Assembly: GCA_031082125.1 (NCBI GenBank)
Contig: JAVHLM010000005.1
Coordinates: forward strand, 124,001-188,000
Length of the DNA: 64,000 bases
Reading direction: 5' to 3'
Source: Candidatus Eremiobacterota bacterium
Lineage (GTDB): Bacteria > Vulcanimicrobiota > CADAWZ01 > Ess09-12
Below are positions 1 through 8,895 of the stretch, one piece after another; position 1 is the stretch's first letter, and each line of letters begins with the position of its first letter. The notes below the pieces were generated by a model, which was given only the letters and a program-made list of their open reading frames with translations, was not told the DNA's origin and did not search any database. The translations under genes were made by a program, and so were the position numbers.

Positions 1-867
1 GACATGGCCATTGTCGATTTCGAGAGCATTTCGGAAGGCAGGCCTGTGGACAAGGGAAGCGCCACCAACTACCAGATGGAGATCCGCGAGGACATGTTCA
101 TTCCCGGCTTCATCGATCACCTCAGGGGCCTGAAAAAGGGTGAAGAAAAGACTTTTTCCATGGCCTTTCCTGAGGACTATCCCTCCGATCTGAAGGGAAA
201 ACCCGTAGACTTCCACTTCAAGCTGCACGGCATCAAGAAAAAGGTACTGAGCGACCTCAATGATGACTTTGCAAAAGAGGTTTCCAGGTTCCAGACCCTT
301 GAAGAGCTCAGAAATGATATCAAGGAGAAGCTTGTGAAAAAGGTCGATGAGCAGACCAGGGCTCAGGTGGAGGACTCCATAGCGGAAAAGCTCCTGGGAA
401 AAGTGGCAATTTCCCTTCCTCCCTCGCTTGTGGCCTATGAGCAGCAGATGATGCTCGATGACATGCGCAGAAACTTCGCCGCCAAGGGCCTCTCTTTTGA
501 AGACTATGTGAGAAAGAACCAGAGCGAGGTGGTGAGTTACCTTGAGAGCCTCAAGCCTCAGGCCGAGCGCATTGGAAAGCTTGAAATAGCCCTTGAGGCT
601 GTGGCAAAGAAGGAAAACATTGCCGTTTCCGACGAGGAGGTAGAGGCAAAGGTAAAGGAAATCGCCGGAGAGCTGAAGCAGGATTTTGGCGCACTGAAAG
701 AAAATTTACAAAAGGAAGGCAGGCTTGCAGGCCTCAAGTACGCGATGCTCAAGAAGAAAGCCATGGAGTTCCTGGTGGCGAATGCCGTCATCTCTTACGT
801 GCCTCTCCGGAAGGAAAAAGGCGGGCCGGAAGAGGAAAAGGCCGTGGAAGCCCTTGCTTCAGAATAA
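1..867 (+). CDS. tig: Trigger factor (C-terminal two thirds; 5' end outside window)
   Basis: Ribosome-associated chaperone and peptidyl-prolyl isomerase. The visible part opens inside the FKBP-like PPIase domain (IDF-like start, then FIPGFIDHLRGLKKGEE) and continues into the helical chaperone arms up to the acidic tail. The reading frame is open from base 1, so the ATG at base 4 is an internal Met. The usual protein is about 430 residues, so roughly 150 N-terminal residues, including the ribosome-docking domain, lie upstream of the window. It is followed after 45 bp by clpP and then clpX, the classical tig-clpP-clpX order. Confidence is high from the PPIase signature and the gene context. Confidence 0.93.
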   Translation, partial: DMAIVDFESISEGRPVDKGSATNYQMEIREDMFIPGFIDHLRGLKKGEEKTFSMAFPEDYPSDLKGKPVDFHFKLHGIKKKVLSDLNDDFAKEVSRFQTLEELRNDIKEKLVKKVDEQTRAQVEDSIAEKLLGKVAISLPPSLVAYEQQMMLDDMRRNFAAKGLSFEDYVRKNQSEVVSYLESLKPQAERIGKLEIALEAVAKKENIAVSDEEVEAKVKEIAGELKQDFGALKENLQKEGRLAGLKYAMLKKKAMEFLVANAVISYVPLRKEKGGPEEEKAVEALASE

Positions 868-912
868 GGCCGGGATTTAGCAACGATGCTTTAATAGAAA
901 GGGGAGTTCACA

Positions 913-1524
913 GTGGTTCCTGATATCCGGTCACAGCACCTTGTCCCTATGGTGGTCGAGCAGACTGCCCGCGGCGAGCGTGCCTATGATATCTATTCGA
1001 GGCTTCTTAAGAACAGGATTGTCTTTCTCGGCGACGCCATAGACGATCACCTGGCGAACTTGGTGATCGCCCAGCTTCTTTACCTGGAGCAGGAGGACGC
1101 CGACAAGGACATAGACCTCTATATCAACAGCCCTGGCGGATCAACCACGGCAGGGCTCGCGATTTATGACTGCATGCAGGTGATAAAGCCAGATGTCTCC
1201 ACTATCTGCATCGGCATGGGCGCCAGTGCTGCAGCGCTCCTTCTCTGCGGCGGCGCGAAAGGGAAGCGCTTTTCCCTTCCCTACTCGCGTATCCTCATCC
1301 ATCAGCCCTGGGTGAAGGGAATCGGCGGGCAGGCCACCGATGTAGACATTCATGCGAAAGAGATTATCAAGACAAAAGAGACCCTTAACAAGATAATCGC
1401 CATGCACACGGGGCAGCCTCTTGAGAAAGTGATCCATGATACCGAGAGAGATTACTATATGTCAGCCGATGAGGCCGTGGGGTACGGGATTATCGACAAG
1501 GTCATCACCAAGGAAGCCCGGTAG
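913..1524 (+). CDS. clpP: ATP-dependent Clp protease proteolytic subunit ClpP
   Basis: Serine peptidase that forms the 14-mer degradation chamber used by ClpX. At 203 aa it has the usual length. The catalytic Ser105 lies in GMGASAA, His130 in ILIHQP, and the acidic residue in the DTERD motif around 176-180. The oligomerisation-loop region (INSPGGS, residues 71-77) is intact. The start is GTG at 913, chosen because AAAGGGGA lies just upstream and the protein begins as ClpP proteins do (VPxV region at 11-14). It sits between tig and clpX and is probably co-transcribed with tig; clpX also has a candidate promoter of its own. Confidence 0.97.
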   Translation: MVPDIRSQHLVPMVVEQTARGERAYDIYSRLLKNRIVFLGDAIDDHLANLVIAQLLYLEQEDADKDIDLYINSPGGSTTAGLAIYDCMQVIKPDVSTICIGMGASAAALLLCGGAKGKRFSLPYSRILIHQPWVKGIGGQATDVDIHAKEIIKTKETLNKIIAMHTGQPLEKVIHDTERDYYMSADEAVGYGIIDKVITKEAR

Positions 1525-1554
1525 TTGTCTCGGGGTGCCTTTTTGTGGTACAAT
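1525..1554 (+). promoter_or_regulatory. Candidate clpX promoter with extended -10
   Basis: TTGTCT (1525-1530), an 18-bp spacer and TACAAT (1549-1554), with TGG immediately before the -10, which makes an extended -10. It lies directly after the clpP stop and 146 bp ahead of clpX. A 9-bp inverted repeat (AGAGAGATC at 1560-1568, GATCTCTCT at 1589-1597) follows in the presumed leader. Read by eye only. Confidence 0.5.
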
Positions 1555-1700
1555 TTAGAAGAGAGATCAAAGCAGTATTTCCTTCTGGGATCTCTCTGTG
1601 CGGCAGCGCACGGAAGGGATTTATTCATTTTCCTTTTACAGGACCTCACAGGAGTGCCTGTGGCGCCGGCTCATGCGGCAGGGGAGCAAGGAGGCAGTAA

Positions 1701-2966
1701 ATGTTTCGTTTTGGCGATGACAGGGGACAGCTTAAGTGCTCCTTCTGCGGGAAGAACCAGGAGCAGGTGAGAAAGCTTATCGCCGGGCCCGGTGTCTATA
1801 TCTGCGATGAGTGCATCGAGCTCTGCAATGAGATTATCGAGGAGGAGCTCTCCCATCACGGCGAGGACTCGCTCCGCTTCATCAACCTTCCCAAGCCCAA
1901 GGAGATCAATAATATCCTGAACCAGTATGTCATAGGCCAGGAGAAGGCGAAGAAGACCCTCTCCGTGGCTGTGTATAACCATTACAAGAGGATCCACCTC
2001 ATGAGCAACCAGAACTGCGATGACGTGGAAATCCAGAAGAGCAACATACTTCTGATAGGTCCCACCGGATGTGGAAAAACCTACCTTGCCCAGACGCTTG
2101 CAAAGATCCTCAACGTGCCCCTTGCCATTGCCGATGCCACCTCCCTTACCGAGGCCGGCTACGTGGGAGAGGACGTGGAGAACATACTTCTCAAGCTCAT
2201 CCAGGCCGCTGACTATGACGTGAAAAAGGCGCAGCAGGGGATCGTCTATATTGATGAGGTTGACAAGATAGCCCGCAAGAGCGAGAATCCCTCCATTACC
2301 CGCGATGTCTCGGGAGAGGGAGTGCAGCAGGCCCTGCTCAAGATTCTGGAAGGGACCGTGGCCAACGTGCCTCCCCAGGGAGGCCGCAAGCATCCTCACC
2401 AGGAGTTTATCCAGATAGACACCACGAACGTGCTCTTTATCTGCGGCGGGGCTTTTGAGGATCTGGAAAAAATCATTGAGTCAAGGGTCAAGGAGCAGTC
2501 CCTGGGTTTCAGGGCGTCAATTCAGACAAAGCGCGAAAAGAGAATCGGCGATATTCTGTCGCAGGTCATGCCGGAGGATCTGCTGAAATTCGGCCTTATC
2601 CCCGAGTTCGTGGGGCGCCTTCCCATCGTGGTGACCCTCCACCCTCTTGACGCCGATATGCTCCAGAGAATTCTCGTTGAGCCCAAGAATGCCCTTGTGA
2701 AGCAGTACCAGAAAATATTCAGCATGGATAACGTGGAGCTCATATTCACCAAGGAGGGTATCACCTCCATCGCCAAGGAAGCCCAGAAGCGCAAGACCGG
2801 GGCAAGAGCCCTGCGCAGCATCATAGAAGAGATTATGCTGGATATCATGTATGAGATTCCTTCATGCACCGAAGTGAAAAAATGCATCATCAATCCCGAG
2901 GTCGTCGAGGGCCATGCCCAGCCCTCCCTCTATTATGTCGGAGACGTGCAGAAAGAAGCTTCCTAG
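1701..2966 (+). CDS. clpX: ATP-dependent Clp protease ATP-binding subunit ClpX
   Basis: AAA+ unfoldase that feeds substrates to ClpP. The N-terminal zinc-binding domain has two CxxC pairs (CSFC near residue 15 and CDEC near 35). Walker A GPTGCGKT is at 120-127 and Walker B IDEVD has D185/E186. The GYVG pore loop and the RKH substrate loop (GGRKHPH) are present. The ClpP-docking tripeptide, usually IGF, reads LGF here (in EQSLGF), a conservative change. The length of 421 aa is normal. The start ATG at 1701 has AAGGAGG 8 bp upstream. The 176-bp gap to clpP carries a candidate promoter, so clpX may be expressed separately as well as from the tig-clpP operon. Confidence 0.97.
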   Translation: MFRFGDDRGQLKCSFCGKNQEQVRKLIAGPGVYICDECIELCNEIIEEELSHHGEDSLRFINLPKPKEINNILNQYVIGQEKAKKTLSVAVYNHYKRIHLMSNQNCDDVEIQKSNILLIGPTGCGKTYLAQTLAKILNVPLAIADATSLTEAGYVGEDVENILLKLIQAADYDVKKAQQGIVYIDEVDKIARKSENPSITRDVSGEGVQQALLKILEGTVANVPPQGGRKHPHQEFIQIDTTNVLFICGGAFEDLEKIIESRVKEQSLGFRASIQTKREKRIGDILSQVMPEDLLKFGLIPEFVGRLPIVVTLHPLDADMLQRILVEPKNALVKQYQKIFSMDNVELIFTKEGITSIAKEAQKRKTGARALRSIIEEIMLDIMYEIPSCTEVKKCIINPEVVEGHAQPSLYYVGDVQKEAS

Positions 2967-3010
2967 TGCAGAGCCGGTGGGGGGAATAACTAAGGAAAAG
3001 CGGGAGTGCC

Positions 3011-4303
3011 ATGCCCAAAAGTCTCACGCCACAGATACTTGCCGTCCTCGGGATAATTGTGTTTCTATTCACCGTGCTCGGCTTCTATATAGGCGCCACG
3101 CTCGAGAAGATGAAAGGCGGGAGGAAAAAGCCCTCTCCGCAGCCGGCGAAAGACGGGGAGCCGCCTGTCCCGCAGCCTTCAGCCTCGTTTCAGGAGCCCC
3201 CCAGCGCCAAGAGCAAGGAGGTCCTCAACAGCCTCTTTTCCACCCTCCTCTCCGTGAAGGGCAAGGAGCCCGACGAGATATACAGCATCCTCGCAAGCTT
3301 TATCATCAATAATTCAGGTGCCGACTATTCGGCCATCTTTCTCCGCGAGGGCGAGGACTTTGTCCTGAGCGGCTCAGCAGGCTTCCCTGCAGACCTTATC
3401 GAGAGGCTCAAGGTGCCTGATGCCTTTATCAGGTGGCTCAAGGAGAAAAACCAGCCTGTGTTTCTTCACGAGAAACAGAGCGCCTCGCAGATGAAATTTT
3501 TCAAGAGCCTCCAGGAAAACATCAGTGAAGTCCTTCTCTATCCCTTCAAACCCGGCAATGAGCTTATGGGCGTGCTGCTGGTGATGAACAAGCGCAAGCC
3601 GGAAGAGTTCTCGGAGCATGAGAAGATGCTTTTCGCCACGGTGAACGGGGTATATGCCTTTTACATCCACAACATGAACCTTGACAAGGAGCTGGAGAAG
3701 ACTTACATCAATACGACGGTGGCCATCGCCATCTTCCTGGAAAAGAGGGACAAATACACCCAGGGCCATTCCGAGCGGGTCAAGGAATTTTCCCAGAAGC
3801 TTGCCCGAAAGCTCGGAAGAGGGCTCATCCCCCAGATTGACAAGAGATTTGTCGATCGCCTGGGCCTTGCGGCCTCGCTCCATGACATTGGTAAGATCGG
3901 CATCCCTGACGCCATCCTGAACAAGCCGGGGAAGCTCAATGACGAGGAATATGCCCAGATCAAGGACCACTCGGAAATAGGGGCGAGGATGCTTGAGCCT
4001 CTCAGCTTTCTCCGCGACTGCATCCCCGGGATACTCCACCACCATGAGAAGTTTGACGGCACCGGCTATCCCCGCAAGATAGCGGGGGACAAGATTCCCA
4101 TCGAGGCCCAGATTATCACCATAGCCGATGTGTACGACGCCCTCACTACAGACAGGCCCTACCGCACCCGCTATACCCATGAAGAGGCCATCGAGATAAT
4201 GAACGAGATGAACAAGAAGCATTTCAATCCCGACATGTACAGGGAATTCATCCATATGTTCTCCGCAGAAACCAAAAGCCAGCCGAAAGAGGCGAAGATG
4301 TAA
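3011..4303 (+). CDS. Membrane-anchored GAF/HD-GYP protein (c-di-GMP phosphodiesterase family)
   Basis: A 430-aa protein with one N-terminal membrane helix (about residues 8-30), a proline-rich linker, a GAF-like sensor domain (about 75-215) and a C-terminal HD-GYP domain (about 228-415). The metal-binding pair His291-Asp292 (SLHDIGK) and the GYP motif (Gly352-Tyr353-Pro354 in DGTGYP) are intact, as is the HHHEKFDG stretch. HD-GYP enzymes hydrolyse cyclic di-GMP, so an active phosphodiesterase is expected. The start is ATG at 3011, with AAAAGCGGGAG ahead of it. Its stop overlaps the next HD-GYP gene by one base (TAATG), so the pair is translationally coupled. The signal sensed by the GAF domain is unknown. 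Confidence 0.88.
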   Translation: MPKSLTPQILAVLGIIVFLFTVLGFYIGATLEKMKGGRKKPSPQPAKDGEPPVPQPSASFQEPPSAKSKEVLNSLFSTLLSVKGKEPDEIYSILASFIINNSGADYSAIFLREGEDFVLSGSAGFPADLIERLKVPDAFIRWLKEKNQPVFLHEKQSASQMKFFKSLQENISEVLLYPFKPGNELMGVLLVMNKRKPEEFSEHEKMLFATVNGVYAFYIHNMNLDKELEKTYINTTVAIAIFLEKRDKYTQGHSERVKEFSQKLARKLGRGLIPQIDKRFVDRLGLAASLHDIGKIGIPDAILNKPGKLNDEEYAQIKDHSEIGARMLEPLSFLRDCIPGILHHHEKFDGTGYPRKIAGDKIPIEAQIITIADVYDALTTDRPYRTRYTHEEAIEIMNEMNKKHFNPDMYREFIHMFSAETKSQPKEAKM

Positions 4304-5853
4304 TGGCACCAATTGTGAGGATCCTTCAGATAACCACCGTGCTTGCTTTTGTTGCGGCACTGGTGCTCATGATCAAGAAGATTCTTCCCGCTGAAATACT
4401 GGTCTATGCAGGGCTGTTTCTCGCCCTTGTCTATATTATCGTCATCCCCTCAATGATGGAGACGGAATTCAGGAAAAAGCTGCGGATCGGGAAGAAGAAT
4501 GACGAGGAAGCTCCCCTTGAGATGACAGTCTCAGCGGTCAAGGATAAGCAGATAGAGAGCTCCGGCATCTCCTGGCAGGTGCCCAAGACCCTTGAGGAGG
4601 CTTACAGCATCATCAGGAGCCAGGGCGAAGAAAGAAAGAAAATTCAGGAGGCGTACCAGCAGGAGCGGCAGAAAAACAACACCATCCGCCATATAGCCCA
4701 TGACATCGCGACTCAGAAAGAGCTCCAGGCCCTCTACCAGGATATCGTGAGCAAGACGCGCCTGGAAATCAACTCCCAGGCAGCCTTTCTGATGAGGCTT
4801 GAAAATAACTTTCTGAAAGTGAAGCACTACGACGGCATTCTCACCGAGATCACCATGAAGGTCTTCGAGATGTCGGAGCTTTTCTACGAGGTCGTGACGA
4901 GGGGAACGCCCATAAGGCTCGGCAAGGACAACCAGGACAAGCTTATGACGGCCCTCGCGGGGACCCATGAAAAGATCAAGAACCTCATCTGCGTGCCTCT
5001 CAAGACCCATAATGACCCCAAGCCCTTCGGCCTCATCGGCCTCGCCAATTTCGTCATGGGTACCGATTATACCGAGGACATGGAGGAGTTTTTAAGCCTC
5101 ATTTCGATAGAGGTCGCCATCTCCATCAAGAACATCGAGTACATCGAGCAGGTGGAGCGAAGCTATGACGAGACCATCCTGGGCCTTGCACAGGCTCTCG
5201 AGGGAAGGGACGAGTATACCCATGGCCACGTCGAGCGTGTCCGTGAATTTTCCGAGAACCTTGCCATCGCCATGGCGCTCACCGAGGATCAGGTGAAGAT
5301 TATCAAGAAGGCTGCCACGCTCCATGATGTGGGAAAAATCGCCACGCCTGACAGCATCCTCAGGAAAGATAAGGCCCTTGAGCCTGATGAATGGGCCATC
5401 ATGAAAGACCACACCAATGCTTCGGTGAGAATTCTCACCGGTATCGGGTCCCTTGAAAAAGAGGTGCTGGACCTGGTCCTTCACCATCATGAGCGATGGG
5501 ACGGGAAAGGCTATCCCCATGGGCTCAAGGGAGAAGCTATCCCCCTCGGCGCCCAGATTATAGGTGTCGCCGATACCTACGATGCAATGACAAGCGACAG
5601 GCCATACAGAAAAGGGATGTCCCCCGAGGTGGCTCTCAAGAAGATGAAAGATGAGTGTATTGGCACGCAATTTGAGCCAAAGGTCATCGATGCCTTCCTC
5701 AAGATGATGAGCAGAAAGCTTGCCAAGCAGAAGGTGGAGCTTGAGATGAGCATGAGCGACCTCTCCTACGTGGGAGGACCGCAGAACCCCGAGAAAGCGG
5801 CGCAGAAAGCACCGAAGGTGCTGGACATCAATTCGATAAAAGGAATGGAGTAA
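4303..5853 (+). CDS. Membrane GAF/HD-GYP protein, partner of the preceding gene
   Basis: A 516-aa protein with two N-terminal membrane segments (about residues 6-25 and 30-50), a charged helical linker, a GAF domain (about 130-280) and an HD-GYP domain (about 290-475). His341-Asp342 (TLHDVGK) and Gly403-Tyr404-Pro405 are intact, so it is likely an active c-di-GMP phosphodiesterase. It starts inside the stop codon of the upstream HD-GYP gene and ends one base before valS, placing a second messenger enzyme pair and an aminoacyl-tRNA synthetase in one transcript. The two HD-GYP proteins share architecture but differ outside the catalytic domain, consistent with an old duplication or with heteromeric use. 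Confidence 0.88.
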   Translation: MAPIVRILQITTVLAFVAALVLMIKKILPAEILVYAGLFLALVYIIVIPSMMETEFRKKLRIGKKNDEEAPLEMTVSAVKDKQIESSGISWQVPKTLEEAYSIIRSQGEERKKIQEAYQQERQKNNTIRHIAHDIATQKELQALYQDIVSKTRLEINSQAAFLMRLENNFLKVKHYDGILTEITMKVFEMSELFYEVVTRGTPIRLGKDNQDKLMTALAGTHEKIKNLICVPLKTHNDPKPFGLIGLANFVMGTDYTEDMEEFLSLISIEVAISIKNIEYIEQVERSYDETILGLAQALEGRDEYTHGHVERVREFSENLAIAMALTEDQVKIIKKAATLHDVGKIATPDSILRKDKALEPDEWAIMKDHTNASVRILTGIGSLEKEVLDLVLHHHERWDGKGYPHGLKGEAIPLGAQIIGVADTYDAMTSDRPYRKGMSPEVALKKMKDECIGTQFEPKVIDAFLKMMSRKLAKQKVELEMSMSDLSYVGGPQNPEKAAQKAPKVLDINSIKGME

Positions 5854-5854
5854 G

Positions 5855-8515
5855 GTGAAGAAGCTCAGTCTTGAAAAAGTCTACCAGCCCGCAGATGTGG
5901 AAAACAGATGGTACGAAAAATGGGTCAGCGATAACCTCTTCAGGGCCGACAGCAGCTCCCGCAAAAAGCCCTATTCAATCGTAATCCCTCCGCCCAACAT
6001 CACCGGATCGCTCCACCTGGGCCATGCCCTGGACAACACGATCCAGGACATCCTTATCCGTGGCAAGAAGATGATGGGCTTTGAGGCGCTCTGGATCCCC
6101 GGCACCGATCATGCCGGTATCGCCACCCAGAACAAGGTGGAAAAGCAGCTCGCCTCTGAAAAGCTCACCAGGTATGACCTGGGCAGGGAAGAGTTTGTAA
6201 AGCGCGTGTGGAAATGGAAAGATGAATACGGCAGCACCATCATCATGCAGCTCAAGCGGCTCGGTGTCTCCTGTGACTGGACAAGAGAGCGCTTTACCCT
6301 GGACGAGGTGTGTTCCCGGGCGGTAAGGGAAGCCTTCGTGAGGCTTTACCAGAAGGGCCTCATCTACAAGGGGCAGCGCCTCATCAACTGGTGCCCCCGC
6401 TGCCTTACGGCTCTCTCCGATCTTGAGGTGGAGCATGAGGAGAAGGCTTCCAAGCTTTATTACCTCCGGTACAATGCTCCTGAAGGCTCACAGGGAGTCG
6501 TAATAGCCACCACGAGGCCCGAAACCATTCTTGCAGACACGGCAGTCTGTGTTCACCCGGAAGATGAGCGCTATCACGCTCTTGCCGGGAAGGAAGTGGT
6601 CCTCCCTCTCGTGGGAAGAAAGCTGCCCGTCATTTCCGACAGAGCCGTGGACCCCGCCTTCGGCACCGGCGCCCTCAAGATTACGCCGGCCCACGACCCC
6701 GTTGATTTCGAGGTGGGACAGGCCCATGGCCTGCCGCTCATTGTGGTCATCAATGAAAAGGGGATAATGAATGAAGAGGCGGGAGGGGCCTATGAGGGCC
6801 TTGACCGTTTCCGCTGCAGGGAGAAGATCCTGGAAGACCTCGAGGGAGGGGGCTTCATTGAAAAGATTGAAGACTATACCCATTCAGTGGGCCACTGTTA
6901 CCGCTGCCATACCGTCATAGAGCCGTACCTCTCGTGGCAGTGGTTCGTGAAGATGAAGGAGCTTGCCGCGCCGGCCATAGAAGCGGAAAAGCAGGGAAGG
7001 GTGCGCTTCATACCTGAGAAGTACTCCGCCATTTACCGCTACTGGATGGAGAATATCAGGGACTGGTGCATCTCGAGGCAATTGTGGTGGGGACACAGGA
7101 TTCCCGTGTGGACCTGCAGCGACTGCAGCCATAGAGATGCCTTCCTGTCAGATCCCGTGGAATGCCCCTCGTGCCATGGCCATCGCCTCGAGCAGGAAAC
7201 CGATGTGCTCGATACCTGGTTCTCTTCGGGCCTCTGGCCTCTCTCCACCATGGGGTGGCCTCAGGAAACCGATGACCTGAAATTCTTCTACCCCACGAAT
7301 GTGCTGGTCACCGCCCGCGACATCATTTTCCTCTGGGTGGCCCGCATGATCATGATGGGGCTTGAATTCAGGGGAGAGGTCCCCTTCCGTGACGTCTATA
7401 TCCATGCCACCATCCTGGGCAAGGACCGCAGGAGAATGAGCAAGTCGCTGGGAACCGGCGTCGATCCCCTTGAACTCATCGATAAGTACGGCACCGACGC
7501 CACGCGCTTCGGCCTCATCTACATGACAAGCCAGGGGCAGGATATCGTGTACACCGACGAGCGCATCCAGATGAGCAGGAATTTTGCCAACAAGATATGG
7601 AACGCCGCCCGTTTCTGCCTCTCCCATTATCCTGAGAGCCTCCCCTCAAAAAAGCCGGGGGATTTCTCCCTGAGCCTTGCTGACCGGTGGATTCTGAGCC
7701 GCATGAACAAGGTGGTGGCAAGCGCCGGGGAAGCCTTTGAGGGCTATTCCTTCGATGCCATCAGCATGATGCTCTATGATTTTTTCTGGGACGACTTCTG
7801 TGACTGGTATATCGAGATAGTGAAGCCCTTGCTCAACGAGGGCGCTGCCGAGATCGAGAGGGAGAGGATTGTCACCATATTTGACTATGTATTCAGCCGC
7901 TTTTTAAGGCTTCTCCATCCTCTCATGCCTTTCATCACCGAGGAGCTCTGGAGCCTTTTCCCGGGCCGCGAGGGGAGCATATCCTGTGCGTCCTGGCCTG
8001 ATGCCGATGGTGCTCTCATAGATGAGGGTGCTGAAAAGAATATCACCATGCTTTTTGACGCCGTGAGGGGGATAAGAAGCCTGAGAAGCGACGTCGCCCT
8101 CCCTCCCCGAAAGAAAACAGTCATATACCTGCACACCGATTCCGGTGAGTGTGCCCGCCTTTTTGACGCCGAGCGGGCCCTCATTGAAAACCTGGGGGTC
8201 CTGGAGAAGCTTGTCATTGTTGATGCAAGGGAGAAGCTTCCCGGGAAAGCCGTCACGACCATTGTGGACGTGCACCAGATAGTGCTGCCCGGCGAGGAGA
8301 TTGACGACATAGCGAAGCAGATCGAGCGCATGGAGAAAGAGGCTGAAAAAGTGGGCAGAGACCTCGAGGGAGTCCGCCGAAAGCTTGCCAATGAGGCTTT
8401 TGTGAAGAATGCCCCGGAGCATGTCGTCGATGCTGAAAAGGCCCGCGAGGCCCTTGCCATGGGCCAGCGAGAAAAACTCATGGAGCGCCTCGCCATGCTC
8501 AAGGCACTTGCGTAA
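5855..8515 (+). CDS. valS: Valine--tRNA ligase
   Basis: Class I aminoacyl-tRNA synthetase that charges tRNA-Val. At 886 aa it has the family length. The PPPNITGSLHLGHAL block carries the HIGH-type motif as HLGH (54-57), and the KMSKS loop reads RMSKS (527-531), a common ValRS variant. The editing domain lies between these. DWCISRQLWWGHRIPVW is typical of ValRS, and the C-terminal coiled-coil arm that binds tRNA is present (about 815-886). The start is GTG at 5855, one base after the upstream stop, with AGGAATGGAG as the ribosome site. It is followed by a Rho-independent terminator. Confidence 0.97.
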   Translation: MKKLSLEKVYQPADVENRWYEKWVSDNLFRADSSSRKKPYSIVIPPPNITGSLHLGHALDNTIQDILIRGKKMMGFEALWIPGTDHAGIATQNKVEKQLASEKLTRYDLGREEFVKRVWKWKDEYGSTIIMQLKRLGVSCDWTRERFTLDEVCSRAVREAFVRLYQKGLIYKGQRLINWCPRCLTALSDLEVEHEEKASKLYYLRYNAPEGSQGVVIATTRPETILADTAVCVHPEDERYHALAGKEVVLPLVGRKLPVISDRAVDPAFGTGALKITPAHDPVDFEVGQAHGLPLIVVINEKGIMNEEAGGAYEGLDRFRCREKILEDLEGGGFIEKIEDYTHSVGHCYRCHTVIEPYLSWQWFVKMKELAAPAIEAEKQGRVRFIPEKYSAIYRYWMENIRDWCISRQLWWGHRIPVWTCSDCSHRDAFLSDPVECPSCHGHRLEQETDVLDTWFSSGLWPLSTMGWPQETDDLKFFYPTNVLVTARDIIFLWVARMIMMGLEFRGEVPFRDVYIHATILGKDRRRMSKSLGTGVDPLELIDKYGTDATRFGLIYMTSQGQDIVYTDERIQMSRNFANKIWNAARFCLSHYPESLPSKKPGDFSLSLADRWILSRMNKVVASAGEAFEGYSFDAISMMLYDFFWDDFCDWYIEIVKPLLNEGAAEIERERIVTIFDYVFSRFLRLLHPLMPFITEELWSLFPGREGSISCASWPDADGALIDEGAEKNITMLFDAVRGIRSLRSDVALPPRKKTVIYLHTDSGECARLFDAERALIENLGVLEKLVIVDAREKLPGKAVTTIVDVHQIVLPGEEIDDIAKQIERMEKEAEKVGRDLEGVRRKLANEAFVKNAPEHVVDAEKAREALAMGQREKLMERLAMLKALA

Positions 8516-8579
8516 TTTTTCCCCGCACCGGTGCCTCTTTTAAATCAAAACAGCGAGTGTGCTGCGTTTATTGATGTCG

Positions 8580-8602
8580 AGAGCCTCCATGAGGCTCTTT
8601 TG
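8580..8602 (+). terminator. Intrinsic terminator after valS
   Basis: A perfect 8-bp stem (AGAGCCTC at 8580-8587 and GAGGCTCT at 8591-8598) with a 3-base loop, followed by T's. It closes the HD-GYP/HD-GYP/valS transcript. A 10-base palindrome (GCACCGGTGC, 8525-8534) lies just upstream. Confidence 0.75.
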
Positions 8603-8677
8603 ATTGTCGGGGTAGAGAAGGAAATAGTGCACAAAAGGCGAATTAGGGAGGGATTATCAAAGAAAGGGTGTGATTAT

Positions 8678-8863
8678 ATGCCAGGCGGAGGAATGGGAGG
8701 AATGCGCGGGCCCGGCGGCGGTGGCGGCGGCGGTTTTGGAATCTTGTCTTTCTTGGAAGTGATCCTTACCTTGGTGCAGATTGGGGCCTATGGATTCGGC
8801 ACGTATATTTTCTGGAGAGCCCTTCTCGCCTTTGAGAAATATGTTGAAAAGCTTACCAAATAG
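8678..8863 (+). CDS. Small glycine-rich single-pass membrane protein
   Basis: A 61-aa protein. The first 20 or so residues are Gly/Met/Pro-rich with a run of seven Gly, followed by one hydrophobic helix (about residues 21-45) and a charged tail ending KYVEKLTK. I choose ATG at 8678 because GAAAGGGTG precedes it; a longer frame from 8531 runs through the valS terminator and is unlikely. It stands alone between the valS terminator and a secreted TPR gene. I do not recognise a family. Gly/Met-rich stretches recur in this window (the anti-sigma factor near 45.5 kb and the protein at 34.4 kb), which suggests a lineage habit. Confidence 0.6.
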   Translation: MPGGGMGGMRGPGGGGGGGFGILSFLEVILTLVQIGAYGFGTYIFWRALLAFEKYVEKLTK

Positions 8864-8895
8864 GCTTCCCGGGAGACTGATTTTCTGAGGGCACG

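Noticed and set aside
3374-4360. 328-codon minus-strand frame over the first HD-GYP gene
   Set aside because: Shadow frame; the plus strand encodes an intact HD-GYP domain.
8531-8677. Upstream extension of the small membrane protein frame
   Set aside because: It would read through the valS terminator hairpin and has no ribosome site.
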